Below, one piece after another: positions 1 to 10,418 of a stretch of 64,000 nt of DNA. Source of the stretch: Methylobacter sp. (GTDB taxonomy: Bacteria; Pseudomonadota; Gammaproteobacteria; Methylococcales; Methylomonadaceae); the NCBI GenBank assembly GCA_030699385.1, contig JAUYMY010000073.1, forward strand, positions 1 to 64,000, written 5' to 3'. The translations under genes and the position numbers were made by a program. The notes under the pieces were generated by a model. That model had not been told where the DNA came from. It made no database searches and saw nothing but the letters and a program-made list of their open reading frames with translations. Position 1 is the stretch's first letter; each line of letters starts with the position of its first letter.

Positions 1-1185
1 TTCATCCCCACGGGTGTGGGGAACGCAGGTGTATGCCGATAAAAACGACGGCTAGATGCGGTTCATCCCCACGGGTGTGGGGAACGCGGTTAAAACAACG
101 GTGTCGAGTTGCTCATACGCGGTTCATCCCCACGGGTGTGGGGAACGCTAATCCAAGCGCGCGGCCAATCCGCACATTTACGGTTCATCCCCACGGGTGT
201 GGGGAACGCTATGAGCCGGTTTGCTGTTTCGTCGGTTCCTACGGTTCATCCCCACGGGTGTGGGGAACGCCACATCGAACCAGGCATTAATATATTGCCC
301 GACGGTTCATCCCCACGGGTGTGGGGACCGCTAAGGCAATGGCGGTTTTGGAGAGTTCGGCGGCGGTTCATCCCCACGGGTGTGGGGAACGCAACATGCC
401 CGCCAATAACACGGGTTATATCGCCGGTTCATCCCCACGGGTGTGGGGAACGCGTCGCCATTCCCTACGATGGTTTTGAGCCAGCCGGTTCATCCCCACG
501 GGTGTGGGGAACGCTACCGTTCTTCTTTTTGTCTCTTTTGTTTTCGCGGTTCATCCCCACGGGTGTGGGGAACGCCATCGGGGTTGATGTGGTGTTTTCC
601 TCAGTGGCGGTTCATCCCCACGGGTGTGGGGAACGCGCATTCGCTATGTATCGTTATAAAGTTTTTTCCGGTTCATCCCCACGGGTGTGGGGAACGCTTA
701 AGGGTGTCGAACGTTATTGCAGCCATTGGCGGTTCATCCCCACGGGTGTGGGGAACGCACGTGGCATTGTTCCACGATACGCATAAAAACCGGTTCATCC
801 CCACGGGTGTGGGGAACGCCGCAGCGGTTAATGTCGAATCGGCGGGTGGTACGGTTCATCCCCACGGGTGTGGGGAACGCTACGCATCCAGCAATGCCGG
901 TGCATTGGTTGACGGTTCATCCCCACGGGTGTGGGGAACGCGGTAAAAACGCCCGCGCCAACTTCCCATTCAGCGGTTCATCCCCACGGGTGTGGGGAAC
1001 GCCGAAATGCAGCGGGTATTTGATAGGCCGACGCCGGTTCATCCCCACGGGTGTGGGGAACGCTACCAACGGCAAGGTCACAGAGGAAAACACCACGGTT
1101 CATCCCCACGGGTGTGGGGAACGCTAGACCTCTGTTACTCCAGATGGGACAGTAAACGGTTCATCCCCACGGGTGTGGGGAACGC
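1..1185 (-). CRISPR. Type I-E CRISPR array, cut by the window edge
   Basis: There are nineteen complete 29-base repeats plus one 26-base partial repeat at position 1; complete repeats start at 59 and then every 61 bases to 1157. All nineteen spacers are exactly 32 bases. Read on the minus strand, the repeat begins GCGTTCCCCACACC and ends GGGGATGAACCG, with a 6-bp stem (CCCCAC/GTGGGG) around a 4-base loop. This is the E. coli-type I-E repeat; the 8-base crRNA handle would be AUGAACCG. Only the repeat at 303-331 differs (one base, outside the stem). The leader and cas2 lie to the right, so the array is read leftwards, with the newest spacer at 1125-1156 and the oldest beyond the window. By eye I found no spacer match elsewhere in the window. 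Confidence 0.98.
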
Positions 1186-1270
1186 ACTGATCATAACATA
1201 TTGTTAATCAATCAAAATAACCCCGCCAACTTTTCCACCAAAAAAACAGCCATTTTTTACCATTAAATTG
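1186..1270 (-). promoter_or_regulatory. CRISPR leader between array and cas2
   Basis: These 85 AT-rich bases separate the last (youngest) repeat from the cas2 stop codon. On the minus strand they contain AAAAGTTGG and, just before the first repeat, AATATGTTATGATCAG; from memory the E. coli I-E leader has AAAAAGTTGG and AATAGGTTATGTTTAG at matching places. This supports transcription of the array from here leftwards and spacer insertion at 1185. A clear IHF consensus site could not be found. Confidence 0.8.
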
Positions 1271-2468
<1,198 letters not shown>

Positions 2469-2510
2469 GGTGATTCCGGGAATTAGAGGTTTTTGGAACT
2501 ATGGGACACT

Positions 2511-2530
2511 CGCCAAGCTGGGGCTTGGCG
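2511..2530. repeat. Perfect 8-bp hairpin between cas6e and cas1
   Basis: CGCCAAGC and GCTTGGCG flank a 4-base loop. It lies in the only sizeable gap of the cas operon. No T-run follows on the minus strand, so it is not a classical terminator. It resembles the short GC-rich palindromes scattered in many gammaproteobacterial genomes (REP-like), but could also be an RNA processing or stability element between Cascade and adaptation genes. Confidence 0.6.
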
Positions 2531-2546
2531 CTCCCAATCGCCCGAT

Positions 2547-3164
2547 TTAAATTCTCGCTAAAGAAAGCAGGCCGCAACCGAAGGCTTTGGCGGGGCCTAT
2601 GCCTTTAGTTGCTTGACTATTAAAAGCCTCGGCATCGGTAACCGTCAGTACACCGTCAAACATCACAGTCTGGATTTTACCGCTCCGTCCTTCTTTAGCT
2701 TTACGAAAATACAAGACCGGTTCCGGTTGCACGATTAAGGTTTCCAATTGCGAAAATGCTTGTAGCTTACGCTCCAACCAAGCCTGTTGCTGCTCTTCGT
2801 GCAACAAAGGAACGCGCACAGTTTTAGCAAAGATTTTACCTTTTTTCTCAACGCTGCCTTTGCTACTGTCTTTGATGGTTTTAATGGGATTGGCGCGCAA
2901 CCTAAAGCGCAAGCGCTGGCCGTTTTGCACGTTCAAAACGTATTCGCGCTGAGCCAATAACGTTGGGCTTTGTTCATTGCTTTGTGGTTGTGTGGCCGAT
3001 TGCATTAATACCTGAGCACCCATGCCTTTTTGCAACTGTTCAACGCGAAACAGGAATTCCCTGTCTGCGTTTTCAAAGCCAGGAAACAGGCGCCATAAGG
3101 ATTGATGGAGCTGATAAGGATTTTGAGATTGATGCCAGGGGATGTGGATTTTACTCAGGTACAT
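2547..3164 (-). CDS. cas6e: CRISPR RNA endonuclease Cas6e (CasE)
   Basis: This enzyme cuts the pre-crRNA at the base of the repeat hairpin and stays bound to the 3' end inside Cascade. The 205-residue product starts MYLSKIHIPW as in E. coli CasE (199 residues). The catalytic histidine is H20 in YQLHQSLW, RLRANPIKT follows near residue 90, and the glycine-rich C-terminal loop GIGPAKAFGCGLLSL is intact. Its 5' end overlaps cas5e by 14 bases. An apparently intact Cas6e with a well-formed repeat stem suggests crRNA processing works. Confidence 0.96.
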   Translation of the reverse strand: MYLSKIHIPWHQSQNPYQLHQSLWRLFPGFENADREFLFRVEQLQKGMGAQVLMQSATQPQSNEQSPTLLAQREYVLNVQNGQRLRFRLRANPIKTIKDSSKGSVEKKGKIFAKTVRVPLLHEEQQQAWLERKLQAFSQLETLIVQPEPVLYFRKAKEGRSGKIQTVMFDGVLTVTDAEAFNSQATKGIGPAKAFGCGLLSLARI

Positions 3165-3804
3165 ATAACTCTCCTGTGCTTGTAGTCATAAACAGCATTC
3201 GACTGGCAAATTGCCGGGGTTGGTGAATAATAGGCACATCGCGTTTTTTCATCGGTATTGCTCCGGCACTGTCTTCTTCGCTATAAATGGCGCCTTGATT
3301 GCTACCAATTTGCACCAAAGCCGACAGCGCCGATTCAGCAAACAGCACGGTTTCAAACAAGGGCCTTGCCAGCGGGCAACTTCGCCGTCCCAATACCGGC
3401 GTATAAATCGGCTGTTTAACCGCCTGAGCAATTTCAGACAGTACAACAACAGCTTCGGCATTGTTCCACACCGCAACAGTGTAGCAAGCGTCCTGCCAGT
3501 ATTCGCGCCACGTCTGGATCGTATCGTGGCTTTTCAGGCCGCGATAATCTTCTCTGGCATTTTTGACTGTGTGGTAGTCGGTCATTTTTTGGCCTTGCTT
3601 ATCGACGCGCACCGCAAATGACACGCTACCAGCCAAAGCTTGTTGCCGGTCTTGGTCGGTACGCTCCACGCCTAAGCAAGCGCCTAACAAACCGAGTAAA
3701 GCGCTCCGTCCGGGAAACAGTTCCGAAGGCCGTAACCCTTCGAAGCTCTCGCGTCCCCAAGCCTGCATCGGGCCTTGCAGTTTTAAGATTAAATGTTCAC
3801 GCAT
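3151..3804 (-). CDS. cas5e: Cascade subunit Cas5e (CasD)
   Basis: This Cascade subunit binds the 5' handle of the crRNA. The 217 residues contain the Cas5 N-terminal pattern MREHLILKLQGPMQAWG and the glycine-rich segment LFPGRSALLGLLGACLG (residues about 30-46), typical of I-E Cas5. A purine-rich GGAAGAG precedes the ATG. The gene lies 14 bases after cas7e and overlaps cas6e, in the standard order. No damage is visible. Confidence 0.95.
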   Translation of the reverse strand: MREHLILKLQGPMQAWGRESFEGLRPSELFPGRSALLGLLGACLGVERTDQDRQQALAGSVSFAVRVDKQGQKMTDYHTVKNAREDYRGLKSHDTIQTWREYWQDACYTVAVWNNAEAVVVLSEIAQAVKQPIYTPVLGRRSCPLARPLFETVLFAESALSALVQIGSNQGAIYSEEDSAGAIPMKKRDVPIIHQPRQFASRMLFMTTSTGELYVPE

Positions 3805-3818
3805 GGCATCTCTTCCGC

Positions 3819-4943
3819 TTAGGCTTGGCCGTTATTTCTTAGCCAGCTTTCAAGTTCGGGCAACGATGGCTTGGCGACTATCCCGGCCGGTAATGCCACG
3901 TTATCTAATGCAAATTCGGCGCAACGTTCGACTAAACCATAGCCGCTATGCACTTTATCCCAATGATTATTCAATTTTGCTATTGAAGGTTCTCTAAAAC
4001 CGCCTTTGTGATCCGTTTTGACCGGCTCTTCAAAAGCGTTTGCTAATGACACAGGTTGATGGGAAAAACCGACCAATGCTACGTCAGCCAGATTGTGCGC
4101 AGCGAAACTTTGCTGTTTGGCGCTGGGTACTTCGGTTGCCAGCATGTGTAAAACGTGTGCGGCAATGTCCAGGGCTTTCGCTCTGCTTTCTGCGGTTTCA
4201 TCGGCTTTCATGTCGGCCAACAAACCAAGATTGACCTGCAACTGTTTTAGATTGAGGCTGGCATAACGATAAAAAACGCCGGATGAAAACTCTTGAGTAC
4301 CCAGATGCGCGGAACCCAGCGCCTGTAAATCGTCGACAGCGGTAAACCAGTCGATGTCGGCATCGACGGCGTGGGTAGTGATGGCATGGGCTACGGCCAA
4401 CGCGCCGTCAATTTTACCGACTTCACTCATTAAACCTGATGTCGCCATACGACCCGACAGAGCAATATCCAAGCCATTCGCCATTGCTTGCCGAAACGCC
4501 AGGCCGTCTTTTTCGATCAGTTTTTGCAATTTTTTCGCGTCAACACCTTCCCCTTCCAGAGCTTTAATTTGATCGCAAAAATAAGCGATTTCTTCCAACA
4601 CCCAAGGGGCAACGGCATCATCTTTAGCTTTATCGGCACTGCTGTCTTTACCGGAGATATAGTCTATGGCTTGTGTGATGAGGTTCTCATCGTAACGGTC
4701 TGATAATGCAGCAACGGCCTGATGCTGGAAATCCGCTAAATGATTGGTGCGTACACTGGGCTCACCCAAGTGCCGGCGGTAATAATCGCAGGTTCGCATA
4801 GTTCTTTTTAAACTCTGGCTAGAAACCCGCACCCGCCGCTTGCCACCGAAAATAGCCGATTTCTGCATATTCATATCGTCGCGATTTAAGCAGGATGGGC
4901 TGTGTGAAATCAGGATGTGAAAGTTGATAAAGTTTTCGTTCAT
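3819..4943 (-). CDS. cas7e: Cascade backbone subunit Cas7e (CasC)
   Basis: Six copies of this protein form the crRNA-binding backbone of type I-E Cascade. The 374-residue product starts NFINFHILISHSPSCLNRDD and continues QKSAIFGGKRRVRVSSQS (residues about 27-44), both highly characteristic of CasC. The C-terminal part holds FSHQPVSLANAFEEPVK. E. coli CasC has 363 residues, so length is normal. AAGGA lies nine bases before the ATG. It is separated from cse2 by 17 bases. Confidence 0.96.
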   Translation of the reverse strand: MNENFINFHILISHSPSCLNRDDMNMQKSAIFGGKRRVRVSSQSLKRTMRTCDYYRRHLGEPSVRTNHLADFQHQAVAALSDRYDENLITQAIDYISGKDSSADKAKDDAVAPWVLEEIAYFCDQIKALEGEGVDAKKLQKLIEKDGLAFRQAMANGLDIALSGRMATSGLMSEVGKIDGALAVAHAITTHAVDADIDWFTAVDDLQALGSAHLGTQEFSSGVFYRYASLNLKQLQVNLGLLADMKADETAESRAKALDIAAHVLHMLATEVPSAKQQSFAAHNLADVALVGFSHQPVSLANAFEEPVKTDHKGGFREPSIAKLNNHWDKVHSGYGLVERCAEFALDNVALPAGIVAKPSLPELESWLRNNGQA

Positions 4944-4960
4944 GGTTTAGATCCTTTTGG

Positions 4961-5419
4961 TTAAGCGATGGCTTTTGATTGGGTGTTTTGGTAATAGAAA
5001 AAATCTTCTAATAACTGGCGCTTGGCATGATCGTTCCAGTAATACAAGGTCTTTGCAGTCGCCAGCCAATCCAGCGTCGGATTGGCCTGTTTTAACAAGC
5101 GGCGCAATTGAATCAAGTCATTGGGTTCTTGCGAACGAATCACCATGAACAGGCGTTTTTCATTGATGTCGGCCTTGGCTAATGCCCTTCCCAATGAATC
5201 GCCGTTTTCCTGATGTTTAATCAGAGGCAAGCAATACAACAAACGCTGCATACCTTTATGAGCTTTGTTATCTAGCAATACCCGGTAAAAAGCCGGTACT
5301 TCAATCAAGTCGCCGGGATTCATGACCCGTTTCAATTCCGCTTGTGGGCCGGGTTTTAATGCCTGATAGCGTTGGTATAACGCCAGAAAATCGGGCGTTT
5401 TGTTTTGTCCTTCACTCAT
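4961..5419 (-). CDS. cse2: Cascade small subunit Cse2 (CasB)
   Basis: Two copies of this helical protein line the belly of Cascade and stabilise the displaced DNA strand. The product has 152 residues and is rich in K/R and Q, as usual for CasB (about 160 residues); ALKPGPQAELKRVMNPGDL and FYRVLL near residues 17-45 are typical. Identification leans on position between cse1 and cas7e as well as sequence, because Cse2 is poorly conserved. Its ATG overlaps the TGA of cse1 (ATGA). Confidence 0.93.
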   Translation of the reverse strand: MSEGQNKTPDFLALYQRYQALKPGPQAELKRVMNPGDLIEVPAFYRVLLDNKAHKGMQRLLYCLPLIKHQENGDSLGRALAKADINEKRLFMVIRSQEPNDLIQLRRLLKQANPTLDWLATAKTLYYWNDHAKRQLLEDFFYYQNTQSKAIA

Positions 5420-6906
5420 GGGGTTTCTCCTTGGGGCTCCAATTCTTTAAAAGATTTATGTAACGACCGCCTTGCCAATGCCAAAGCTTTCAGCATTTTT
5501 GGTTCTTGCCGGTAAGACTCGGTTGACTGATTGAACAAACTAATAACAATGGCCTTGAGTTGCTTATTCAGTGATTGCAGCTCATCCTTCGATGCTTCAA
5601 ATCGAATAGCCGCCAAACTGTTATGCATCAAACTTTCTGTTTGTTGGTAATAAACGGCTTCAACAGAATCGTAAAGATTGATGCCGGAACCATTCACTTT
5701 GTCTTTGATGCCAACGGCAAACAGGTACAACGCTTTTCTTAATGCTGTTTTGTATGCCAAGCCGCCGCTAATAATCTGTTGAATAACGTCGCCATGTTTA
5801 GCCCAGCCTTGCGCCAAACTAAATAACTCATGGCGGCGTTCCAATACAGTGGCCTGATTATTACGATAACCGCCGACAATCAGTTGAATCTTATCGGTCG
5901 CCATAAAGGTTCGAGCTTGCTGAATAACCGGCGCGGTTTGTTGGCCTTCTTTGTCGTTTTGCTGATCAACCACCAGCCGACTCATGTGTGTCCAGGTCGG
6001 TGCCGTGGTGGTAAAAGAGGGGAATTTTTCTTCTCTTTCGCCTTTCTTAACGGAAAAAATCCGGGAAGATAATGGATGCGGCCAGACGCCTTCTACTGTG
6101 TAGCTAAATTTAGCCTTATTAAAGCCGTTATAAACCGGTTCGTAACATCCGCAACAACTGCAATTAGCCGAGGAATGCGAAGGCAATAGTTCAAAATGAG
6201 CCGGTTGCCATAACAAACCGCGATTCAGGCCGATTCTGGAAGCCGGTATTTTGGCGTCATCTTTTATTTTGTCCATATAGTTGGGCAACTGGTCTTTTGT
6301 CTCTGAATACCAAGGCATAGCGGATTCCGCCGTATCCTCAGTCAGCACATTCAACCAGATTGTTTCCCTCAGTGTGCGGCCCTTAATCAAGAGCGTAATC
6401 GGCGTACTGCCGCGCAAACTGCCTTTAAAACCGCCGCCCATGCTCGGACAATTATTAGCGGCATTGAATAGCGCAACAGCCACACAGCCGCCGCATAAAG
6501 CATCCGCCAAACCTTGCGGATTGACAAAGGCCTTATTGGTGCCGTCGGCAACCCCGGCCAGTAATTTATCCATTGGAGTCGGCTGCGTCGATTTTACGCC
6601 GCGTATTTGCATGAACGGCGTTTCCGGATGATTCAAATCGAACCAGTCCATTTTTTCCCGGCAAGTAGCGGCATAATCTTCCGGCGGTATGGGTTCTTTG
6701 AGCAATTGAACCAATGCTTTTTTGTCCTTGGGAATAAATAACGCTTGAGTAATGGCGCATAAAAGCTGCAAACAGGCCAATTCCATATCGTCACGCGGCA
6801 AACAAAGCTCGCCGGTTTGTTCGCCGCACAAGAGTTGCTGCAAGCTTATTTTCTGATAGTTGCTTTGATGTTGGATGGGTATCCAGGCATCCGTGAGTAA
6901 ATTCAT
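5416..6906 (-). CDS. cse1: Cascade large subunit Cse1 (Cas8e/CasA)
   Basis: This subunit recognises the PAM and recruits Cas3 to target DNA. The 496-residue protein opens MNLLTDAWIPIQHQ, the standard CasA start, and contains YPETPF-like HPETPFMQIRG (residues about 94-104), a glycine-rich GGGFKGSLRGSTP stretch and a CSCCGC cysteine cluster near residue 249 that may bind zinc as in some Cse1 proteins. Length matches E. coli CasA (502). It overlaps cas3 and cse2 by four bases each, so the three are translationally coupled. Confidence 0.96.
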   Translation of the reverse strand: MNLLTDAWIPIQHQSNYQKISLQQLLCGEQTGELCLPRDDMELACLQLLCAITQALFIPKDKKALVQLLKEPIPPEDYAATCREKMDWFDLNHPETPFMQIRGVKSTQPTPMDKLLAGVADGTNKAFVNPQGLADALCGGCVAVALFNAANNCPSMGGGFKGSLRGSTPITLLIKGRTLRETIWLNVLTEDTAESAMPWYSETKDQLPNYMDKIKDDAKIPASRIGLNRGLLWQPAHFELLPSHSSANCSCCGCYEPVYNGFNKAKFSYTVEGVWPHPLSSRIFSVKKGEREEKFPSFTTTAPTWTHMSRLVVDQQNDKEGQQTAPVIQQARTFMATDKIQLIVGGYRNNQATVLERRHELFSLAQGWAKHGDVIQQIISGGLAYKTALRKALYLFAVGIKDKVNGSGINLYDSVEAVYYQQTESLMHNSLAAIRFEASKDELQSLNKQLKAIVISLFNQSTESYRQEPKMLKALALARRSLHKSFKELEPQGETP

Positions 6907-9605
6907 GAGTTCTCCTTGGGCTTTTCCATTCGGGTTAATCCTGTATTGACGTGATAAAAGTAGGTGTAGTTACCCTGTTGTGCGACAAAGTGGCCGTTTG
7001 TAGTTGTTTGCATGGACAGCCAGATAAGGCCGTCTTTGTCGGCTTCCGGCAACCTGCCGTGCTTGCCCCAGCTTTTCGGCACAGCAACGCTATTCAGATT
7101 GACGGCCTCCCAGCGTTTGCTTTCATCCAGCTTGTCTATAAGGTCGCAGTTTAATAAACAACGTTCGCCCTGCGTGTCGGTATAGAAAGGAGTCACGTTC
7201 AGGCTCATATCGCCGTCACGAGTCAACGCGGCAACATGGCTGTCGTTGTCGGAAAGCTCGTTCATATTGCTGTTAATCAGTTGCTTGGCCGTCATTTGAC
7301 TGACCCAACAAACTTCTTCATAAGCTTCGAAACTTTTTAGCACCCATTCAGGTTCATCCGGCCAGACTTCTTCGTTATAAACCGACTCAATCCAATCCCG
7401 ATAAGCCGCAGGGAAACTGACTTGAGATTCCGTTTCTTGCTCCGCTTTCTGTAAACATTGCTGAGTCCGCCACAGCACCCGGCTATTGCCGTAGATCAAT
7501 TCATGCAATTCATAATCGTCTTCAGTCGGCAATAAAACGGTACAAACCGGCTGCTGATAGTATTCCGGCCTGCTGCGTAAGTGGCGGTGCAAACGACCCA
7601 TGCGTTGAAACAATAAATCTACCGGGCAAAGCTGGGTAATCATCCAGTCGAAATCCAGATCCAGCGACTGCTCGACCACTTGAGTGGCGATTAGTAAATG
7701 GCCCTTGCTTCTGGCATCTGCCGGTTCAGGCTTCGCCCCGAATAGGTTCAGAACAGCCTGCTCTTTCTTTTGCCGATCAGCAAAAATAAAGCGGGAATGA
7801 AACAATAGTAACTGATCTTCGCTGAATCGTTCGTCTTGCTCTATCCGGTTCAATACGTGCTGATAAAGCTGTTGTGCGACCGCGACGAGATTGCAGACCA
7901 GACACACTTGAGCGCCCTGCGCTACCGCATCAAGCAAACGTTGAATAAAGTCATCGTCGGGCAATAAGTGGGGCGTTTTAATCAGTTCCAGTTGTACCGA
8001 TGTTGGTTTGGGTTGCTGATCGGGTTGTTCCGCTAAATCGAATAAGGCCGTTTGCCCTGCGCTGCAATAACTGATCAACGGATAGGTTCGATTGTCTGCG
8101 GCTAACCCACAACCCCAGGCTTTCGCCAACTGGATTTTTTGATGGAACGGCAAAGTCGCCGACAATAAAATCGCACTGCCTCCGGCAAGGCGCTGTTGCT
8201 CCAGAACAGCATCCAACAAGCCGTACATATAGCTGTTGTAAGCATGAATCTCATCAATGACCAAAACGCTACGACCAATACCGAAGCCGCGCACAAACTT
8301 GTGCTTGACAGGCAGCACCGACACCAAAACCTGATCGACGGTGCAAACGCCGATCTGGCCAAGAAAGACCCGTTTACGGCTTTGCGCCAACCAGTTGCCG
8401 CATTGCACCCAGGCTTCTTCATGGCCTTGGGCTGTATTCGGCTGACAGGCCTGTTTTAAATCGATGAAATTTTGTTCGTATTTAGCCCGACCATGCGCCA
8501 GTACCACGTTGGTCTGATTGGTAAATAACAGAGGTGCTGCTTGTTCCAAGCGTTTTAACATTGCGTTGGCTGTGGCTTGAGTCGGCAAAGCAAACACAAT
8601 GCTGTCAGCCAAACCCAATGCCAACAACTGCCATGCGTATGCCAAAGCAGCTTCAGTTTTCCCCGAACCTGTTGAAGCTTCTATCAACGTTAAGCCTTGT
8701 ACTTTGGGCAACCGTTCAACAAGACATTGAATCTGTCGGGGCGAATGGCCGTTTAATAGCGCATTGATAGCCTGATAAGGCCTGATTTGGCTGATGACAC
8801 CTGCTTCCTCAAGCGTTTTTTTCGCAATCTCCAACCGACTTTTATACCATTGCGTTAAATCATCGCAAGGCTGGTTATCGTAACTAAACCGTTCGGACGA
8901 CCCCAGCCAATCGCTTACCGAACAGAATCCGGCCAGCATTGTTGCTGACGATTGGCTGTTTTTAGTGGTTGCAAGCAATGGCGGCGTGTCATTCAGCGAC
9001 AATCCGGCTGGCGTAAGAAACAACGGCTCTAAGGCTTTCAGCCATTGCTGCCTTGATTGTTTAAATGCGTCCAAAATCAGTTGCGAAATACCGTGTAGCT
9101 GGTATTTTGCATTGTCTTTTTCATGATCTTGCGGCACAACGCCATGATGTCCGACTACCGGTGCTAGCCAACTGCACCATGCTTCCCAATCATCGTTGTC
9201 ATCGCAATAAAAATCATCGTCTCCTGACGAAAATCGTTCCTTCAAATCCTGATAAAACCAGTACAGCCCGGCCGGGCCGTGGTTATATTCTTTAATCGAT
9301 TGTCCGTTTAATTGCGTTGGAATTGAACTTAACTCGGCGTTGGCTGCTTTCCATGCCTCCGGCGCTTTTCGCTGAAAACGTAAATCGAATTTGCCGTAAT
9401 CATGCAAAGCAATGAAAAACAACAGCCATGCACGGGTTTGTTTTTCGTTTAAACCGGTAATCCCAACAAAACGGTGACTAATATGGTGACTTTGATTCCA
9501 CCAAATATCTGCCACTGCCGCCACATCCAGACAGTGATACGGCAACAGATGATAGCTATTGCCCTGTTCGTCACTCGAACCGGCCTTGCCCCAATATCGG
9601 TACAT
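6903..9605 (-). CDS. cas3: CRISPR nuclease-helicase Cas3
   Basis: Cas3 is recruited by Cascade and degrades target DNA. The protein has 900 residues when started at the ATG at 9605; a GTG six bases upstream is in frame but touches the ribosome binding site AGGAGG, so it is unlikely. The N-terminal HD nuclease has LHDYGKFD (about residues 68-74), NHGPAGL, GHHGV and SDWLGS. The helicase has Walker A ASTGSGKTEAA (near 312), VIDEIHAY, LLSATLP, QVVEQSLDLD and QRMGRLHRH. It is the first gene of the operon and looks complete, so interference is probably functional. Confidence 0.97.
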   Translation of the reverse strand: MYRYWGKAGSSDEQGNSYHLLPYHCLDVAAVADIWWNQSHHISHRFVGITGLNEKQTRAWLLFFIALHDYGKFDLRFQRKAPEAWKAANAELSSIPTQLNGQSIKEYNHGPAGLYWFYQDLKERFSSGDDDFYCDDNDDWEAWCSWLAPVVGHHGVVPQDHEKDNAKYQLHGISQLILDAFKQSRQQWLKALEPLFLTPAGLSLNDTPPLLATTKNSQSSATMLAGFCSVSDWLGSSERFSYDNQPCDDLTQWYKSRLEIAKKTLEEAGVISQIRPYQAINALLNGHSPRQIQCLVERLPKVQGLTLIEASTGSGKTEAALAYAWQLLALGLADSIVFALPTQATANAMLKRLEQAAPLLFTNQTNVVLAHGRAKYEQNFIDLKQACQPNTAQGHEEAWVQCGNWLAQSRKRVFLGQIGVCTVDQVLVSVLPVKHKFVRGFGIGRSVLVIDEIHAYNSYMYGLLDAVLEQQRLAGGSAILLSATLPFHQKIQLAKAWGCGLAADNRTYPLISYCSAGQTALFDLAEQPDQQPKPTSVQLELIKTPHLLPDDDFIQRLLDAVAQGAQVCLVCNLVAVAQQLYQHVLNRIEQDERFSEDQLLLFHSRFIFADRQKKEQAVLNLFGAKPEPADARSKGHLLIATQVVEQSLDLDFDWMITQLCPVDLLFQRMGRLHRHLRSRPEYYQQPVCTVLLPTEDDYELHELIYGNSRVLWRTQQCLQKAEQETESQVSFPAAYRDWIESVYNEEVWPDEPEWVLKSFEAYEEVCWVSQMTAKQLINSNMNELSDNDSHVAALTRDGDMSLNVTPFYTDTQGERCLLNCDLIDKLDESKRWEAVNLNSVAVPKSWGKHGRLPEADKDGLIWLSMQTTTNGHFVAQQGNYTYFYHVNTGLTRMEKPKENS

Positions 9606-9610
9606 TCTCA

Positions 9611-9616
9611 CCTCCT
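9611..9616 (-). promoter_or_regulatory. Ribosome binding site that fixes the cas3 start
   Basis: AGGAGG (minus strand) lies five bases before the ATG at 9605 and directly abuts the alternative GTG. The spacing supports the ATG. It is the strongest Shine-Dalgarno sequence seen in the cas operon. Confidence 0.8.
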
Positions 9617-9678
9617 AACCCTTAACTTAAGCCCCATTATCCACAGTCACAACCTCAATCGGTGATATTGAACTTTAT

Positions 9679-9707
9679 TTTTTACGCGATGCTCAACTTT
9701 AAATCAA
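9679..9707 (-). promoter_or_regulatory. Candidate sigma70 promoter of the cas operon
   Basis: On the minus strand TTGATT (9702-9707) and TAAAAA (9679-9684) are 17 bases apart, in the 132-base gap between ccmB and cas3. Each hexamer matches consensus at four of six positions. The spot is right for a cas promoter, but the gap is AT-rich and chance matches are easy. Confidence 0.3.
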
Positions 9708-9743
9708 TTGAAAACAAGGCCGCGACTGCCGTAAAGTTGGCTA

Positions 9744-10418
9744 TCAATTAACACTCATTTTTAATGCCGCCGCGACCGGCAATGGCGCTAACACTAAGGC
9801 CATCAATAAAATGGCAATTAGGATATTAATTTGGGCATCGACAGGCAAACCGGTGCCCGCCATTTGTACGGCATTGCCGGCAAATATCAATACCGGAACA
9901 TACAGCGGCAACACCAACAGCGACAAAATCATGCCACCACGGCGCAGGCCTACGGTCAACGCCACGCCAATCGCGCCGATTAAACTCAATACCGGCGTTC
10001 CCAGCAGCAAGGTCAGCAACAAAATACCCAGCGCGTGATTGGGCATGCCTAAAAAAACCGCCAGCAGCGGCGCGACTATCAACAGCGGCAAACCGGTGAC
10101 TAACCAATGGGCGATAATTTTAGCCAGCACTAACACGGAGGTCGGATGCGGGCTTAATAGCAATTGCTCCAGCGAGCCGTCGTCAAAATCGGAACGAAAC
10201 AGGCTATCCAGCGACAACATCGCTGCCAGCAAGGCGGAAACCCAGATAATGCCCGGCGCAATGGCTTGTAATAAATGCGGCTGCGCGCCGATGCCTAGCG
10301 GGAACAGGGTGATAACCAGGATAAAAAACAGCAGCGGGTTGGCTATTTCGGAACGGCGCCGCAGCGCCAAAACCAGGTCGCGCCGGATAACGGCAAAAAA
10401 TGCACGGGATAAGGACAT
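9744..10418 (-). CDS. ccmB: Heme exporter subunit CcmB
   Basis: CcmB is the membrane part of the CcmABCDE transporter needed for cytochrome c maturation. The product has 224 residues with about six hydrophobic helices and the family pattern RRSEIANPLLFFILVITLFP near residue 21, followed by DDGSLEQLLLSP. It overlaps ccmA by one base (TGATG). The next genes of the usual operon (ccmC, D, E) do not follow; the CRISPR-Cas locus does. No sequence damage is visible. Confidence 0.95.
   Translation of the reverse strand: MSLSRAFFAVIRRDLVLALRRRSEIANPLLFFILVITLFPLGIGAQPHLLQAIAPGIIWVSALLAAMLSLDSLFRSDFDDGSLEQLLLSPHPTSVLVLAKIIAHWLVTGLPLLIVAPLLAVFLGMPNHALGILLLTLLLGTPVLSLIGAIGVALTVGLRRGGMILSLLVLPLYVPVLIFAGNAVQMAGTGLPVDAQINILIAILLMALVLAPLPVAAALKMSVN

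Noticed and set aside
33-1207. Several overlapping plus-strand reading frames with GSSPRVWGT / VHPHGCGER repeats
   Set aside because: They are translations of the CRISPR repeats and spacers; the 61-base period cycles the frames, and the array is read from the other strand.
1186-1270. Possible IHF site in the CRISPR leader
   Set aside because: AATCAATCAAAATAA resembles the first half of the consensus but lacks the TTR half at the right spacing on either strand.
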